Below are positions 9,237 through 17,666 of a stretch of 35,218 bases of DNA, one piece after another (the first letter of the stretch is position 1; every line of letters starts with the position of its first letter). The DNA comes from an uncultured Saprospiraceae bacterium (lineage in GTDB: Bacteria; Bacteroidota; Bacteroidia; Chitinophagales; Saprospiraceae). The notes under the pieces are model-generated. The model did no database searches. It had not been told where the DNA came from and was given only the letters and a program-made list of their open reading frames with translations. The position numbers were made by a program, and so were the translations under genes. Where the stretch lies: assembly GCA_938022165.1 (NCBI GenBank), contig CALIEI010000050.1, positions 1 to 35,218 of the forward strand, written 5' to 3'.

Positions 9237-9455
9237 ATGACCGAAAAGGAACTCATATCAACATTGGAAAGTATGAATCTGGTGACCCACCAACTGGAGA
9301 AGCACTACGAGTTCCTATTGCTTTGTAAGTCAGACGACAAAGAAGCTATGGTCAACTTATATAATACCCGCCACAAGCTAAATGGCATTCTCAAGAACCT
9401 ATATGAAGCTGAAAAACAGCTAATAGAATACTCTTTTGAGTTAAATGTCGAGTAA
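9237..9455 (+). CDS. Small hypothetical helical protein (72 residues)
   Basis: Begins ATG (MTEKELISTLESMNLVTHQL) and is charged and heptad-like throughout, with no membrane segment or signal peptide, so it is probably a small soluble helical or coiled-coil protein. No family is recognised. It sits in the space between the divergent SRAP gene and the FKBP gene, with a TTTGACATATATAAAAT stretch upstream that could hold a promoter. The support for coding is the intact frame, the ATG start and the amphipathic composition; it could still be a chance frame. Confidence 0.5.
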   Translation: MTEKELISTLESMNLVTHQLEKHYEFLLLCKSDDKEAMVNLYNTRHKLNGILKNLYEAEKQLIEYSFELNVE

Positions 9456-9517
9456 TATATAGTTTAAGTTAGCATTTGCAGTCCATCCTTTTTATATTCG
9501 CACAAAGCATTGTGAAT

Positions 9518-9973
9518 ATGAAAAAGTTAATAATTCCAATTTTAGTTGCTGTATTTTTTATTAACCTTTCTTGTGATAAGGGGCAGCAAATCCTACGTGA
9601 TAATGTGCAGGAAATCGAAGAATATCTGGAAGACAATAATCTTACTGCTGAGCGCACAGATAATGATCTATTTTATATAATAGAAGAAGAAGGTAATGGA
9701 GAGTTTCCTACTTCGTCTACGACCGTAGAAGTTGACTATCATGGGTATTTTACTGATGGTGTTGTCTTTGATTCTTCTATAGATCGCGGTGAATCAACTG
9801 AATTTTCTTTAAATAACGTCATAAGAGGTTGGAGAGAAGGTATTCCTTTATTTTCAAAAGGTGGTAAAGGCAAATTGCTTATTCCTTCTCATCTAGGGTA
9901 TGGTGAATTTGGAATCCCTGGCATACCTGGAAACACTGTATTGATTTTTGATATCCACTTGATTGATTTCTAG
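9518..9973 (+). CDS. FKBP-type peptidyl-prolyl cis-trans isomerase, lipoprotein
   Basis: 151 residues from the ATG at 9518; the frame extends upstream to a TTG at 9476, but the ATG is preferred because MKKLIIPILVAVFFINLSC then forms a proper lipoprotein signal with lipobox NLSC. The rest is one FKBP domain: VEVDYHGYFTDGVVFDSS, NNVIRGWREGIPL, GGKGKLLIPSHLGYG and VLIFDIHLIDF, which carries the usual prolyl-isomerase pocket residues. It likely assists folding of exported proteins in the periplasm or at a membrane. A TATATTCG box at 9493-9500 resembles the -7 element with one mismatch. A strong hairpin follows the gene. Confidence 0.93.
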   Translation: MKKLIIPILVAVFFINLSCDKGQQILRDNVQEIEEYLEDNNLTAERTDNDLFYIIEEEGNGEFPTSSTTVEVDYHGYFTDGVVFDSSIDRGESTEFSLNNVIRGWREGIPLFSKGGKGKLLIPSHLGYGEFGIPGIPGNTVLIFDIHLIDF

Positions 9974-10006
9974 TCCTACTATTCTAGAATTAGAAAACTT
10001 TCTGTC

Positions 10007-10040
10007 CAATGGCCTATACTCGAAAAAGTATAGGCCATTG
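10007..10040 (+). terminator. Perfect 14-bp hairpin after the FKBP gene
   Basis: CAATGGCCTATACT (10007-10020) pairs perfectly with AGTATAGGCCATTG (10027-10040) around loop CGAAAA, followed by TATTT. The stem is strong, but the U tract is short. Confidence 0.75.
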
Positions 10041-10164
10041 TATTTAATAGTACTATGCCTTGAATGCCAATAGTATACCATGTAAAATCAAGATAAAATT
10101 TTCTTCTTTTGCAAAACAGAGTGATTTTACTTACGTATTATTAATTTTACGATAAACTATAAAG

Positions 10165-11244
10165 ATGAATAAGAATAACTACGTTGCTATAATGGCTGGA
10201 GGAATTGGAAGCCGATTTTGGCCGGCAAGTAGAGTGGATAGGCCTAAGCAGTTTCTAGATATCATGGGAACTGGTAAGTCGCTTATTCAGCAGACTAGTG
10301 ACCGTTTTCTCAAACTTTGCCCAAAAGAAAACATCTTTATTGTTACCAATAGCATATACAGGGATCTCGTAAAAGAGCATCTTCCTTATATTTCTGATAA
10401 CCAAATATTGTGTGAGCCCTCAAGAAACAATACGGCTCCTTGCGTGGCGTATACTGCGTTAAAGTTAGCTTCTCTTAATCCTGATGCTAATTTGGTGGTA
10501 GCACCTTCAGATCACATCATTCTCAAAGAGGATGCATTTATACAGACACTGAGTAAGGCCCTGGCCTATACCGCTGATCAAGATGCTTTGCTTACGCTGG
10601 GTATTTCTCCAACTCGACCTGATACTGGCTATGGATACATCAAATATGAAGCTACTCCAAAAGAAGGTGTTCACAAGGTAGAGCGCTTTACGGAGAAGCC
10701 AGATTTTGATACAGCAAAGTCCTTTGTTAGCTCAGGCAATTACCTTTGGAATGCGGGTATCTTTGTCTGGAGTGTAAAAAGTCTGATTAGTGCTTTTGAA
10801 GCCAACGCTCCAGAGATTATAGAGATTCTTGTAGAAGGTAAGGAGCACTATAACACAGGTAATGAACAAGCTTTCATTGACAAAGCCTACCCTACTACAC
10901 CTAGTATTTCTATTGATTATGCTATCATGGAAAAAGCAAGCAATGTATTTACCATTCCATCTGAGTTTGGATGGTCTGATTTAGGTACTTGGGCTTCTCT
11001 TCATGCAGAATCTAGCAAAGATGAATTTGGCAATAGCACCAATTCAGAGCAGGTTATGTTCTTTGACAGTAAAGACAATATGATTCGACTGCCTAAAAAC
11101 AAGCTAGCAGTAGTAAGTGGCATGGAAGACTATATTATAGTGGACGAAGAAGATGTTCTACTCATTTTTCCAAAATCAAAAGAACAGGAGATCAAGAAAA
11201 TCTCAAGTATGATCAAAGAACAAAAAGGGGAAACATTCGCTTAG
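10165..11244 (+). CDS. manC: Mannose-1-phosphate guanylyltransferase (GDP-mannose synthesis)
   Basis: 359 residues, the length of the single-domain enzyme without the fused phosphomannose isomerase domain. The N-terminus carries the nucleotidyltransferase signature AGGIGSRFWPASR followed by RPKQFL, and further on VVAPSDH, FTEKPD, NYLWNAGIFVW, SIDYAIME and FGWSDLGTW are all typical. It converts mannose-1-phosphate and GTP to GDP-mannose plus pyrophosphate, supplying mannose, fucose or related sugars for surface glycans. It stands alone here, without neighbouring glycan genes; a Wzz-type gene begins 23 kb downstream. The last four bases overlap the end of the convergent KilA-N gene, and no terminator lies between them. 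Confidence 0.96.
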   Translation: MNKNNYVAIMAGGIGSRFWPASRVDRPKQFLDIMGTGKSLIQQTSDRFLKLCPKENIFIVTNSIYRDLVKEHLPYISDNQILCEPSRNNTAPCVAYTALKLASLNPDANLVVAPSDHIILKEDAFIQTLSKALAYTADQDALLTLGISPTRPDTGYGYIKYEATPKEGVHKVERFTEKPDFDTAKSFVSSGNYLWNAGIFVWSVKSLISAFEANAPEIIEILVEGKEHYNTGNEQAFIDKAYPTTPSISIDYAIMEKASNVFTIPSEFGWSDLGTWASLHAESSKDEFGNSTNSEQVMFFDSKDNMIRLPKNKLAVVSGMEDYIIVDEEDVLLIFPKSKEQEIKKISSMIKEQKGETFA

Positions 11245-12059
11245 AAATTTTCTAAACCCTTAAAATCACTAAGGACGCTTAGCTGCTTTAGGGCAGTCTT
11301 TTGTAGGATTTCAAAACGTTGTTCTGTATCACATTCCCATTCAATTAATTTTGCATTGAGGCTTTCCAGATTGGCCATGATGAGTAGTTGTTCGGATGAG
11401 GCATAGTCTCTAATATTGCCTTTTAGGCTAGGGTTTTCTAATTCCCAATCCTTTGCGGATATACCAAATAAGGCCAAGTTGAGCAAGTCCGCTTCATTAG
11501 CATATACCACCTCGCTTTTCTTTTTGGAGTTTAGCTTAGCTGGTATCAGTTTATGAACCGCTTCTCTATGAATATGGTAATTGGCCTTGGCAAACACTCG
11601 CTTTACATCCCAGTCCAAAGTAGCCTTCGATTCTTCTGCTTGAACCTTCTTGAGGGCTTGAAATTCACGAATTAAATACATTTTGAACACTGGGCTCAAC
11701 CAGGTTCCAAACTCCATAGCAATGTCTTTATGCGCATATGTACCTCCATATCGGCCCGCTCTAGACTCAATGCCTACTGCAGATGTCATTGATATCCATT
11801 GTTTTACGGATAATACATAGGAATTTAAGGAGATATCCCCTCTAATCCCATCTAAATGGGTGGGATTAAAATTTTCATTGTTTAATTGCTCCCATATAGC
11901 TAGAAATTCAACCGTATTACGGTTGCGTAACCATCTCTGGATAACGACATCAGTCCGCTCGTTAAAGCGCTTAGCCATATCTGTCAAACTGATAAAATCC
12001 TGCTTATTCTTCTGTAAAAGCTTGATCTCGACGCCTTGAACGGTCAATACTTCCTTCAT
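11241..12059 (-). CDS. KilA-N domain protein (phage-type DNA-binding)
   Basis: 272 residues from the ATG at 12059; the frame continues to a GTG at 12083, but that start lies inside an inverted repeat, so the ATG (MKEVLTVQGVEIKLL) is preferred. Residues of about 10-125 match the KilA-N domain: DFISLTDMAKRF, VIQRWLRNRNTVEFLAIWE, NFNP.HLDGI, WI..TSAVGIESRAGRYGGTYAHKDIAMEFG.WLSP.FK.YLIREFQ. KilA-N domains bind DNA and are common in large DNA viruses, phages and bacterial accessory regions. The C-terminal half is helical with no known catalytic motif. The target is unknown. No phage genes flank it, so it may be a domesticated relic or a stand-alone regulator. Two copies of an inverted-repeat element, one upstream and one inside the gene, suggest self-regulation. 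Confidence 0.9.
   Translation of the reverse strand: MKEVLTVQGVEIKLLQKNKQDFISLTDMAKRFNERTDVVIQRWLRNRNTVEFLAIWEQLNNENFNPTHLDGIRGDISLNSYVLSVKQWISMTSAVGIESRAGRYGGTYAHKDIAMEFGTWLSPVFKMYLIREFQALKKVQAEESKATLDWDVKRVFAKANYHIHREAVHKLIPAKLNSKKKSEVVYANEADLLNLALFGISAKDWELENPSLKGNIRDYASSEQLLIMANLESLNAKLIEWECDTEQRFEILQKTALKQLSVLSDFKGLENF
11841..11870 (-). promoter_or_regulatory. Inverted-repeat element inside the KilA-N gene, copy 2
   Basis: TAATCCCA, 10 bases, then TGGGATTA. Its reverse complement matches 27 of 30 bases of the copy at 12073-12102. It lies within codons for NFNPTHLDGIRG, a conserved part of the domain, so some of the match could be constrained by protein sequence. Confidence 0.5.
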
Positions 12060-12072
12060 ACTTCTCGATATT

Positions 12073-12102
12073 TTTAATCCCACCCATTTGAATGGGATTA
12101 AA
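12073..12102. promoter_or_regulatory. Inverted-repeat element upstream of the KilA-N gene, copy 1 (putative operator)
   Basis: TTTAATCCCA (12073-12082), a 10-base centre, then TGGGATTAAA (12093-12102), a perfect 10-bp inverted repeat. An inner CCCATT..AATGGG is also palindromic. It starts 14 bases upstream of the preferred ATG, where a repressor could block transcription or translation. Confidence 0.55.
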
Positions 12103-12314
12103 TCAAATATATATAAATAATTGCAATATCTAATTGCCTAGTGCTATTTGACAACAATAAAAGGGATTGCCTGAGTATTGAGATGCGGATAGAACCTTAT
12201 AGTTATTTAGTAATTAAACTTGTACTAATAAGCTAAGCATTATTCCAAGTGATATCAATTCACAAATGTTCATTTCAATCAAATAGTCGAAGCTTCAACC
12301 TAAGCTAATTTTTG

Positions 12315-12322
12315 TACTTTTG
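12315..12322 (+). promoter_or_regulatory. -7 promoter element of the TerB-like gene
   Basis: TACTTTTG matches TAnnTTTG exactly, within TTTTTGTACTTTTGAGG, 34 bases before the ATG at 12357. The -33 box is not clear. Confidence 0.5.
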
Positions 12323-12356
12323 AGGCAACCCCTTTTTATAAAATTTATGATTTATT

Positions 12357-12698
12357 ATGGACAATTACCAAGTTGAGCATCCTAAATGGAATAATAAGGA
12401 GTTTTGTGCCTTCCTCTTACTTTACTCTGCATTGGCAGATGATGTAATTACAGAGGAAGAGAAGAAAATGGTATTGCAAAAAGTAGATGAGAAAACATAC
12501 CATGAGATTCTAGAAGAACTAAAATCAAAAACACAAAACGAGATTAAAGAAATACTATTGATATATAAGGGTCTATACTTCCCTACTGTAGCAAGAAAGA
12601 AAGAATTACTTTATCTTGTCAAACAAGAATTTTATGCTGACCAAGATTTCAGCGATATAGAAATAGAACTATATAATAAATTGAAAGAGATAATGTAA
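12357..12698 (+). CDS. Small acidic helical protein, weakly TerB-like
   Basis: 113 residues, all predicted helical, without signal peptide or membrane segment. The segment FLLLYSALADDVITEEEKKMV has the shape of a TerB-like repeat (helix, A.AD..I...E), which in TerB-type proteins surrounds a metal-binding acidic site, but the glycine of the usual ADG is replaced by Asp, so this is only a tentative family call. The second half is rich in Lys and Glu. An exact -7 box lies upstream. The gene ends 10 bases from the end of the convergent DUF4249 gene with no terminator in between. Function unknown. Confidence 0.8.
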   Translation: MDNYQVEHPKWNNKEFCAFLLLYSALADDVITEEEKKMVLQKVDEKTYHEILEELKSKTQNEIKEILLIYKGLYFPTVARKKELLYLVKQEFYADQDFSDIEIELYNKLKEIM

Positions 12699-12708
12699 GA
12701 AGAAGAAT

Positions 12709-13671
12709 TTACCTTCTGAATGGTACATCAGTGTCAAAAGAAGAATAGCCAGCAAACACTCCAAAACCGCCATTTACATTATTTGAAATATTCTCTGATC
12801 CAGAGATGAAAGCGTTACTTCCAGCCTGTGATAATCTAAAACCTTCCACAAAATAATTGTGATACTCTTCAGAAACAGACCTTAATTCTACTTTTATTTT
12901 TGAAGGGTTTTGAAAATCTGCTAGTATAAATGAAATCGCAAAGTTTAACTTTTGGCTATCGCCAGAAAAATTATTATCACTAAAGTGTGCACCAAAAAAG
13001 ACCTCACTATCTTCTAAATTTACTATAGTGGCATCTGTCCCTAGTTGCTCTTGCAGTACATCTTTCTCAATATTAATCGGAAGCCAAATGCCATCAAGAT
13101 ACCAAACCAATAAGTGAAAATGATTGTCAACTAAAGTATTGTTTTCAATATCAATTTCTGCAATGGTACTGTATCTAGTATCGGTTTCAAATACGAGGTC
13201 GTTTTTTGATTCTTTGAAATTCCCCAATTCCACATCTATAATTTCAGTCTTATTAGGTATAACACTTTTTGCTGTTGCAGTGGGATAATCTGGATGCTCT
13301 ACTCTTAGTTCATATTCAAATCCATCTTTTGGTACTATTTCTTTTGCTATAAACTCTACCCTTTCATTGTCTTTAATAAGTAAATCTAAATTTTCTGTTA
13401 GTCGTTCATCTGGATTATCCAAGGGAGAAGTAGTGATGGATACAATCGCATCATCAATAATTTTTGAAGTCGTATTATCTAGGATCGATTGCGTAGCGGA
13501 AATATCAACAATAAAATCCGCTTCGTTAATAAAAATACCATTCGGTGAGAAAAGACTGAAGATGGCGAAACTTTGCTCTTGGTCTCCAAAGTCAATCTCA
13601 TATTCTCTCTCACAAGCCGTAAACAGCCCTAAGTAAAGAATTGTAAGTAAAGTGACTATGAGTTTTTCCAT
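12709..13671 (-). CDS. DUF4249 lipoprotein, partner of the TonB receptor
   Basis: 320 residues with a lipoprotein signal (MEKLIVTLLTILYLGLFTAC, lipobox FTAC, Cys20) and a beta-rich remainder: FAIFSLFSPNG at the start of the mature part, DDAIVSIT, then FEYELRVEHPDYPTATAKSVIP, which are typical of DUF4249. These proteins are regularly encoded directly downstream of TonB-dependent receptors with a carboxypeptidase-regulatory-like domain and are thought to be surface or periplasmic partners in uptake; the ligand is unknown. It is the last gene of the minus-strand cassette, 123 bases after the receptor stop. Start set by the signal peptide. Confidence 0.9.
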   Translation of the reverse strand: MEKLIVTLLTILYLGLFTACEREYEIDFGDQEQSFAIFSLFSPNGIFINEADFIVDISATQSILDNTTSKIIDDAIVSITTSPLDNPDERLTENLDLLIKDNERVEFIAKEIVPKDGFEYELRVEHPDYPTATAKSVIPNKTEIIDVELGNFKESKNDLVFETDTRYSTIAEIDIENNTLVDNHFHLLVWYLDGIWLPINIEKDVLQEQLGTDATIVNLEDSEVFFGAHFSDNNFSGDSQKLNFAISFILADFQNPSKIKVELRSVSEEYHNYFVEGFRLSQAGSNAFISGSENISNNVNGGFGVFAGYSSFDTDVPFRR

Positions 13672-13794
13672 TTAGTACAAAAAGTCTTTTTGTCGCCAAT
13701 AACCAAAGATAATTAAAAACAAGGTAAAAAGCTACCGAATATCATAGTTAAACGCTTATCGAACTGTTAAGGTTTTCAATTAGAGTCCGTTATT

Positions 13795-16482
13795 TCAAAA
13801 TGAAATAGAATAACTAAAGGCAGGTGTAATAGGTAGTAAACTCACTGAAACTACTTGAGTAACAGTAGTATTACGAGGATCTCTTCTAAATTTTAGATAG
13901 ATTGGATTTATGTTGTTATAGACATTATAGATGCCAAAAGAAAGGGCATGCTTGAATCGATCTCCTTTAAACCGATAATTGACTCCAACATCGAGGCGCT
14001 GATTGGCATTGAGCTGAATGGCATTCTTCTCTGAGAAAATAAACGTTTCAACATCTGGAATGCCTATAAAGCGAGTAGGTATGTCGTACTTCGCAATGGC
14101 TAAGGTCAGGTTCACCCCTGAGCTATAACTCCAATTCATGTTTGCACTCCATTTTTTATTGAAATGGTACACTCCTCCAATATTAATCACATGCCTAAGG
14201 TCATAGCGATAAGGAAAAACCTTTCCTTCATTTAGATCCTCAAACTGTCTATCTGTTTTGGACCAAGTATAATTAAATCTGAAATTATACTTTTCACTCG
14301 TCTTAGATACATCGAATTCAATCCCTCTACTTGTCCCCTCTCCTTGCGTTACTTTTGATTCGTAGTTAAGTGCATTTAATAAAATGGTTGAATCTCCCTC
14401 TAGAAACTCTATTAAGTTATCCATTTTCTTATAGTAGGTAGTAGCACTTGCCTTCCACCCTTTCTTGAGATTGAGCTGAATTCCAAACTGTAGATGGATT
14501 GCTTCTTCAGGAACAACATCCTCCGTGGCGGGCACCCAAATATCTCCAGGTAATCCGATATCTGATTTTGTAAGTAAATGCAAATATTGAATCATTTCGA
14601 GGTAAGAGGCGGACAGAGATACCATATCATTGACTTGATAGTCAAGCCCGATCCTTGGTAAAATCGAAGTATGGGTATAATCGTCGAGATTCCAAATTCT
14701 CGCATGCAATCCCAAGGTAAGCTGTAATTGTCTACTCAAAGAGATGCCCGTTTCATAATAGGCAAATGACTCAATGGTCTCTATGTCAATGAGCCCTAAT
14801 GAATCTCGAATATTAGCATCAATAGAGTCTAAGTCGAAAGTGGGAATATCTATAAGCTGAATTCCTGATTCGGATGATCCAGGACTAAAGTTGTGCTTAA
14901 TCAGCCCAGCTCCAAATTTGAAGTTTACTCTGTCTGATTGTAAAAATTCGATATCTATTTTTATGCCTTGATCGTTCACTTTGGAATCAAACAGCCGTTC
15001 TGTTAAGATCAAGTCATTCCTACCTATGTCATACTGTCCTTCCGATCTAAATTCTTCCCTGGAAAAGAACTCAAAATTGGTGAAATAAGCTGTAGTATTG
15101 GCAAAAATACGATCGCCAAAAATATGATTCCATCTTAATGAAGCCATTTGATTTCCCCAGTTTAGTTCTTCTGTATTAGAGTCATTAAAAACTCCGGCTA
15201 GCAATCCTTCATTTTCTATATTAAAGGTATCTCTAAACTCCGGCTGTCGGCGATTATTGAAAAAATCATCTCTTCCTTGATAATAACTTAAGTAGATACG
15301 ATCACTCTTGCTCAAGGTGAAATTGGCCTTAGCATTAAAGTCAAAGAAAAAGTAATTTGAAAAACCATTTACACTATCTCTGTTTGCTATTGCCTCTGTT
15401 ATCTCAGGAATATATAGATCAGTAAGTGATCTACGATAGGATACAAAAAATGAAGCCTTGTCTTTAATGATAGGCCCCTGTGCTGATGCTTTAGCTGTAA
15501 GTAATCCTATAGTTGCTTTGCCCTCAAACTTTTGATTATTTCCTTCTTTGGTTTGTACATCTATAACGGAAGAAAGTCGCCCACCATACTTTGCAGGAAA
15601 GTTTCCTTTGTACACTTTGGCACTTCTCACTGCATCCGAATTGAATACAGATAAGACCCCTACTGCATGCTCTGGTCGGTATATTGGTGCCCCGTCTAAA
15701 AGTATGAGATTCTGATCCAGATTGCCTCCACGTACATGTAAACCCCCTACTCCATCTGCGCCGGTATTAATACCTCCTAGCTGGTAAGAAGCCTGGAATA
15801 GATCCGGCTCACCTCCAATGCTAATTACATTTTGTATAGCAGATAGATCTAGTCTATCTACGCCCGATTTTGGTCGTCTAAGAAAATCTTCGGTTTGATC
15901 AGCAGCAGTAACTATAATAGTCTCAAAAAAGGATGGCTTAAGTTTGACAATAAAATTTTCACTGATATTTTTTGTGATGAGAAATTTTTGAGTTTCATAG
16001 CCTAAGTAAGAAATGAAAATACTATCCACTTCAGGCACGCCATAGAAATTAAAGTATCCATATTCATTGCTATCCGTGCCGTAAGCGTTATTTGGATTAT
16101 AGATATTGGCACCTACAAGCTTCTCTCCAGTATCTGCATCTTCTATGTATCCACTAAAATTTACCGTCTCTAGTTCTCTTGTATTTTCTCGATACAAAAT
16201 GATTTGACCAGATAATAGCCTATATGAAATGTTTGTATTATCTAGGATTTCATTTAAAACGCTTTTAAATGTTTCTTGGCTAGCATTTACATTTACATTT
16301 AAGTCTTGAGGAAGAATAGAGTTGCTGAATGCGATGTTTATCTGACTCTCTTCACTCAACTTGATCAAAGATTCGGCTACAGTCAGATTTGAGGCAACAA
16401 AATCTAGCTTATCACTTAAAGCGGTTTGCCCAAAGGAAAAACCATACAATAAGATAGAAAAAAAGGATAATAATAGTCGCAT
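13795..16482 (-). CDS. TonB-dependent outer-membrane receptor with STN signalling domain
   Basis: 895 residues from the ATG at 16482; the frame extends to 16533, but the internal start gives a proper signal peptide (MRLLLSFFSILLYGFSFGQ). Next come an STN domain (LDFVASNLTVAESLIKLSEES..I.FSNSILP, about 25-100), a carboxypeptidase-regulatory-like beta domain (VNFSGYIEDADTGEKLVGANIY..., about 108-190), a plug (GGEPDLFQASYQLGGI, GGLHVRGGNLDQNLILLDGAPIY, about 205-330) and a long beta barrel ending in ...PAFSYSISF with a C-terminal Phe. The STN domain is what lets such receptors pass a binding signal to a FecR anti-sigma factor, and both partner genes lie just upstream. Imported substrate unknown; iron chelates and other large ligands are both possible. 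Confidence 0.95.
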   Translation of the reverse strand: MRLLLSFFSILLYGFSFGQTALSDKLDFVASNLTVAESLIKLSEESQINIAFSNSILPQDLNVNVNASQETFKSVLNEILDNTNISYRLLSGQIILYRENTRELETVNFSGYIEDADTGEKLVGANIYNPNNAYGTDSNEYGYFNFYGVPEVDSIFISYLGYETQKFLITKNISENFIVKLKPSFFETIIVTAADQTEDFLRRPKSGVDRLDLSAIQNVISIGGEPDLFQASYQLGGINTGADGVGGLHVRGGNLDQNLILLDGAPIYRPEHAVGVLSVFNSDAVRSAKVYKGNFPAKYGGRLSSVIDVQTKEGNNQKFEGKATIGLLTAKASAQGPIIKDKASFFVSYRRSLTDLYIPEITEAIANRDSVNGFSNYFFFDFNAKANFTLSKSDRIYLSYYQGRDDFFNNRRQPEFRDTFNIENEGLLAGVFNDSNTEELNWGNQMASLRWNHIFGDRIFANTTAYFTNFEFFSREEFRSEGQYDIGRNDLILTERLFDSKVNDQGIKIDIEFLQSDRVNFKFGAGLIKHNFSPGSSESGIQLIDIPTFDLDSIDANIRDSLGLIDIETIESFAYYETGISLSRQLQLTLGLHARIWNLDDYTHTSILPRIGLDYQVNDMVSLSASYLEMIQYLHLLTKSDIGLPGDIWVPATEDVVPEEAIHLQFGIQLNLKKGWKASATTYYKKMDNLIEFLEGDSTILLNALNYESKVTQGEGTSRGIEFDVSKTSEKYNFRFNYTWSKTDRQFEDLNEGKVFPYRYDLRHVINIGGVYHFNKKWSANMNWSYSSGVNLTLAIAKYDIPTRFIGIPDVETFIFSEKNAIQLNANQRLDVGVNYRFKGDRFKHALSFGIYNVYNNINPIYLKFRRDPRNTTVTQVVSVSLLPITPAFSYSISF

Positions 16483-16603
16483 AAAGATTTCAGATCTTGT
16501 TTCGTCCGATACAATATAGAACGAAAAATGCATCTTAAATGATAGTCTAAGAACGGGAAATCGCAGCTAATTATTAAACTTTATGACTAGAATAGTAGAA
16601 TTT

Positions 16604-17608
16604 CTATTCTCCACATGCACCACCAGACAGTTGATAGGTCATTTCTCCTTGCTTTAGTATCTGAACATCAAATACTGCAGACAAGGTTTCTAGGACGTCA
16701 TCGGCTTTCGCAGCGTTAAAAATAGACGTGTATTTACAAGTCGAAAGCGATTTATTCAACAATTCAATTTTGATATCAAAATGTTGCTCTATGTCTGTTA
16801 TAGCTTCAGCAAGGTCAACATCTTCAAATCGCAACTTATCGTTGATCCAAGAAATAGCGTTTGTTTTGACCGTATTGTCTTTGTAAAGCCCCTTGCTTTG
16901 CTTGTGATACTCAGATGATTCATTGGCATTGAGTATTACCTTTGTACCTGTGTTTAATGCGCTTACTTTCACCTTACCTTCATTTACAAATACAGTAAGC
17001 TTATCACTACTAGGATTGTTATTGATATTGAACTCGGTTCCTAATACTTCAACTTCTAGCTCTCCTACTTTCACAGTGAAAGGTTGATTATCCCTGTGCA
17101 TTACTTTGAAATAAGCCTCCCCTTCTAAATGCATATCTCTTAGATTTTCGCCAAAAGCATCGTTTAGCGTCAAGGTAGAATTCTTATTCAAAACTACTTC
17201 TGATCCATCAGAAAGCTGAATTGTCTTTGTTTGATCTCCTGTGGCAAAGCTTTGTGGAGTTGAGGTAGCATCTAAAAATAAATATGCCGCAGTTGCCATA
17301 CCTACAAGTAATATAGCAGCTGCAGCCCACTTTTGAAGATTGAAGGTTGTGCTTCTTACCTTTTTGAACTTGTGAATTGGGGTAGGTTTTAGTTTAGCTT
17401 TTACCTTTGTCAAGGCCGTATCCGCATCAAATAATGATTCATCCATCTCAAAGGTGGGAAGGGCGTTTAGAATAGATCTATTCTCTGCCAAAAAAGCACT
17501 ATTCTCTGCACTTTTTGCCTCAAAATCAACTAAAATGCGCTGCTCCTCATGAGATAACTCACCTGAAGCTTCTTTCATCAAAATTTCTATTACTCTATTC
17601 TCAGTCAT
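16604..17608 (-). CDS. FecR-family anti-sigma factor
   Basis: 334 residues. The N-terminal cytoplasmic part (MTENRVIEILMKEASGELSH...) should hold the sigma factor. A single membrane segment follows at about 93-111 (WAAAAILLVGMATAAYLFL), then the periplasmic FecR domain with IQLSDGSEVVLNKNSTL, LEGEAYFKV, PFTVKVGELEVEVLGTEFNI and VNEGKVKV, and a C-terminal DUF4974-type domain (RFEDVDLAEAITDIEQHFDIKIEL). It is expected to relay the receptor's signal through its periplasmic part and release or activate the ECF sigma factor. It starts 58 bases after the sigma gene ends and precedes the receptor by 121 bases, the standard order. Confidence 0.95.
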   Translation of the reverse strand: MTENRVIEILMKEASGELSHEEQRILVDFEAKSAENSAFLAENRSILNALPTFEMDESLFDADTALTKVKAKLKPTPIHKFKKVRSTTFNLQKWAAAAILLVGMATAAYLFLDATSTPQSFATGDQTKTIQLSDGSEVVLNKNSTLTLNDAFGENLRDMHLEGEAYFKVMHRDNQPFTVKVGELEVEVLGTEFNINNNPSSDKLTVFVNEGKVKVSALNTGTKVILNANESSEYHKQSKGLYKDNTVKTNAISWINDKLRFEDVDLAEAITDIEQHFDIKIELLNKSLSTCKYTSIFNAAKADDVLETLSAVFDVQILKQGEMTYQLSGGACGE

Positions 17609-17666
17609 CTATGATCTAATCGTACTTTAATAAGACACTAAACTGGGATACTACCCCTATACTAAT

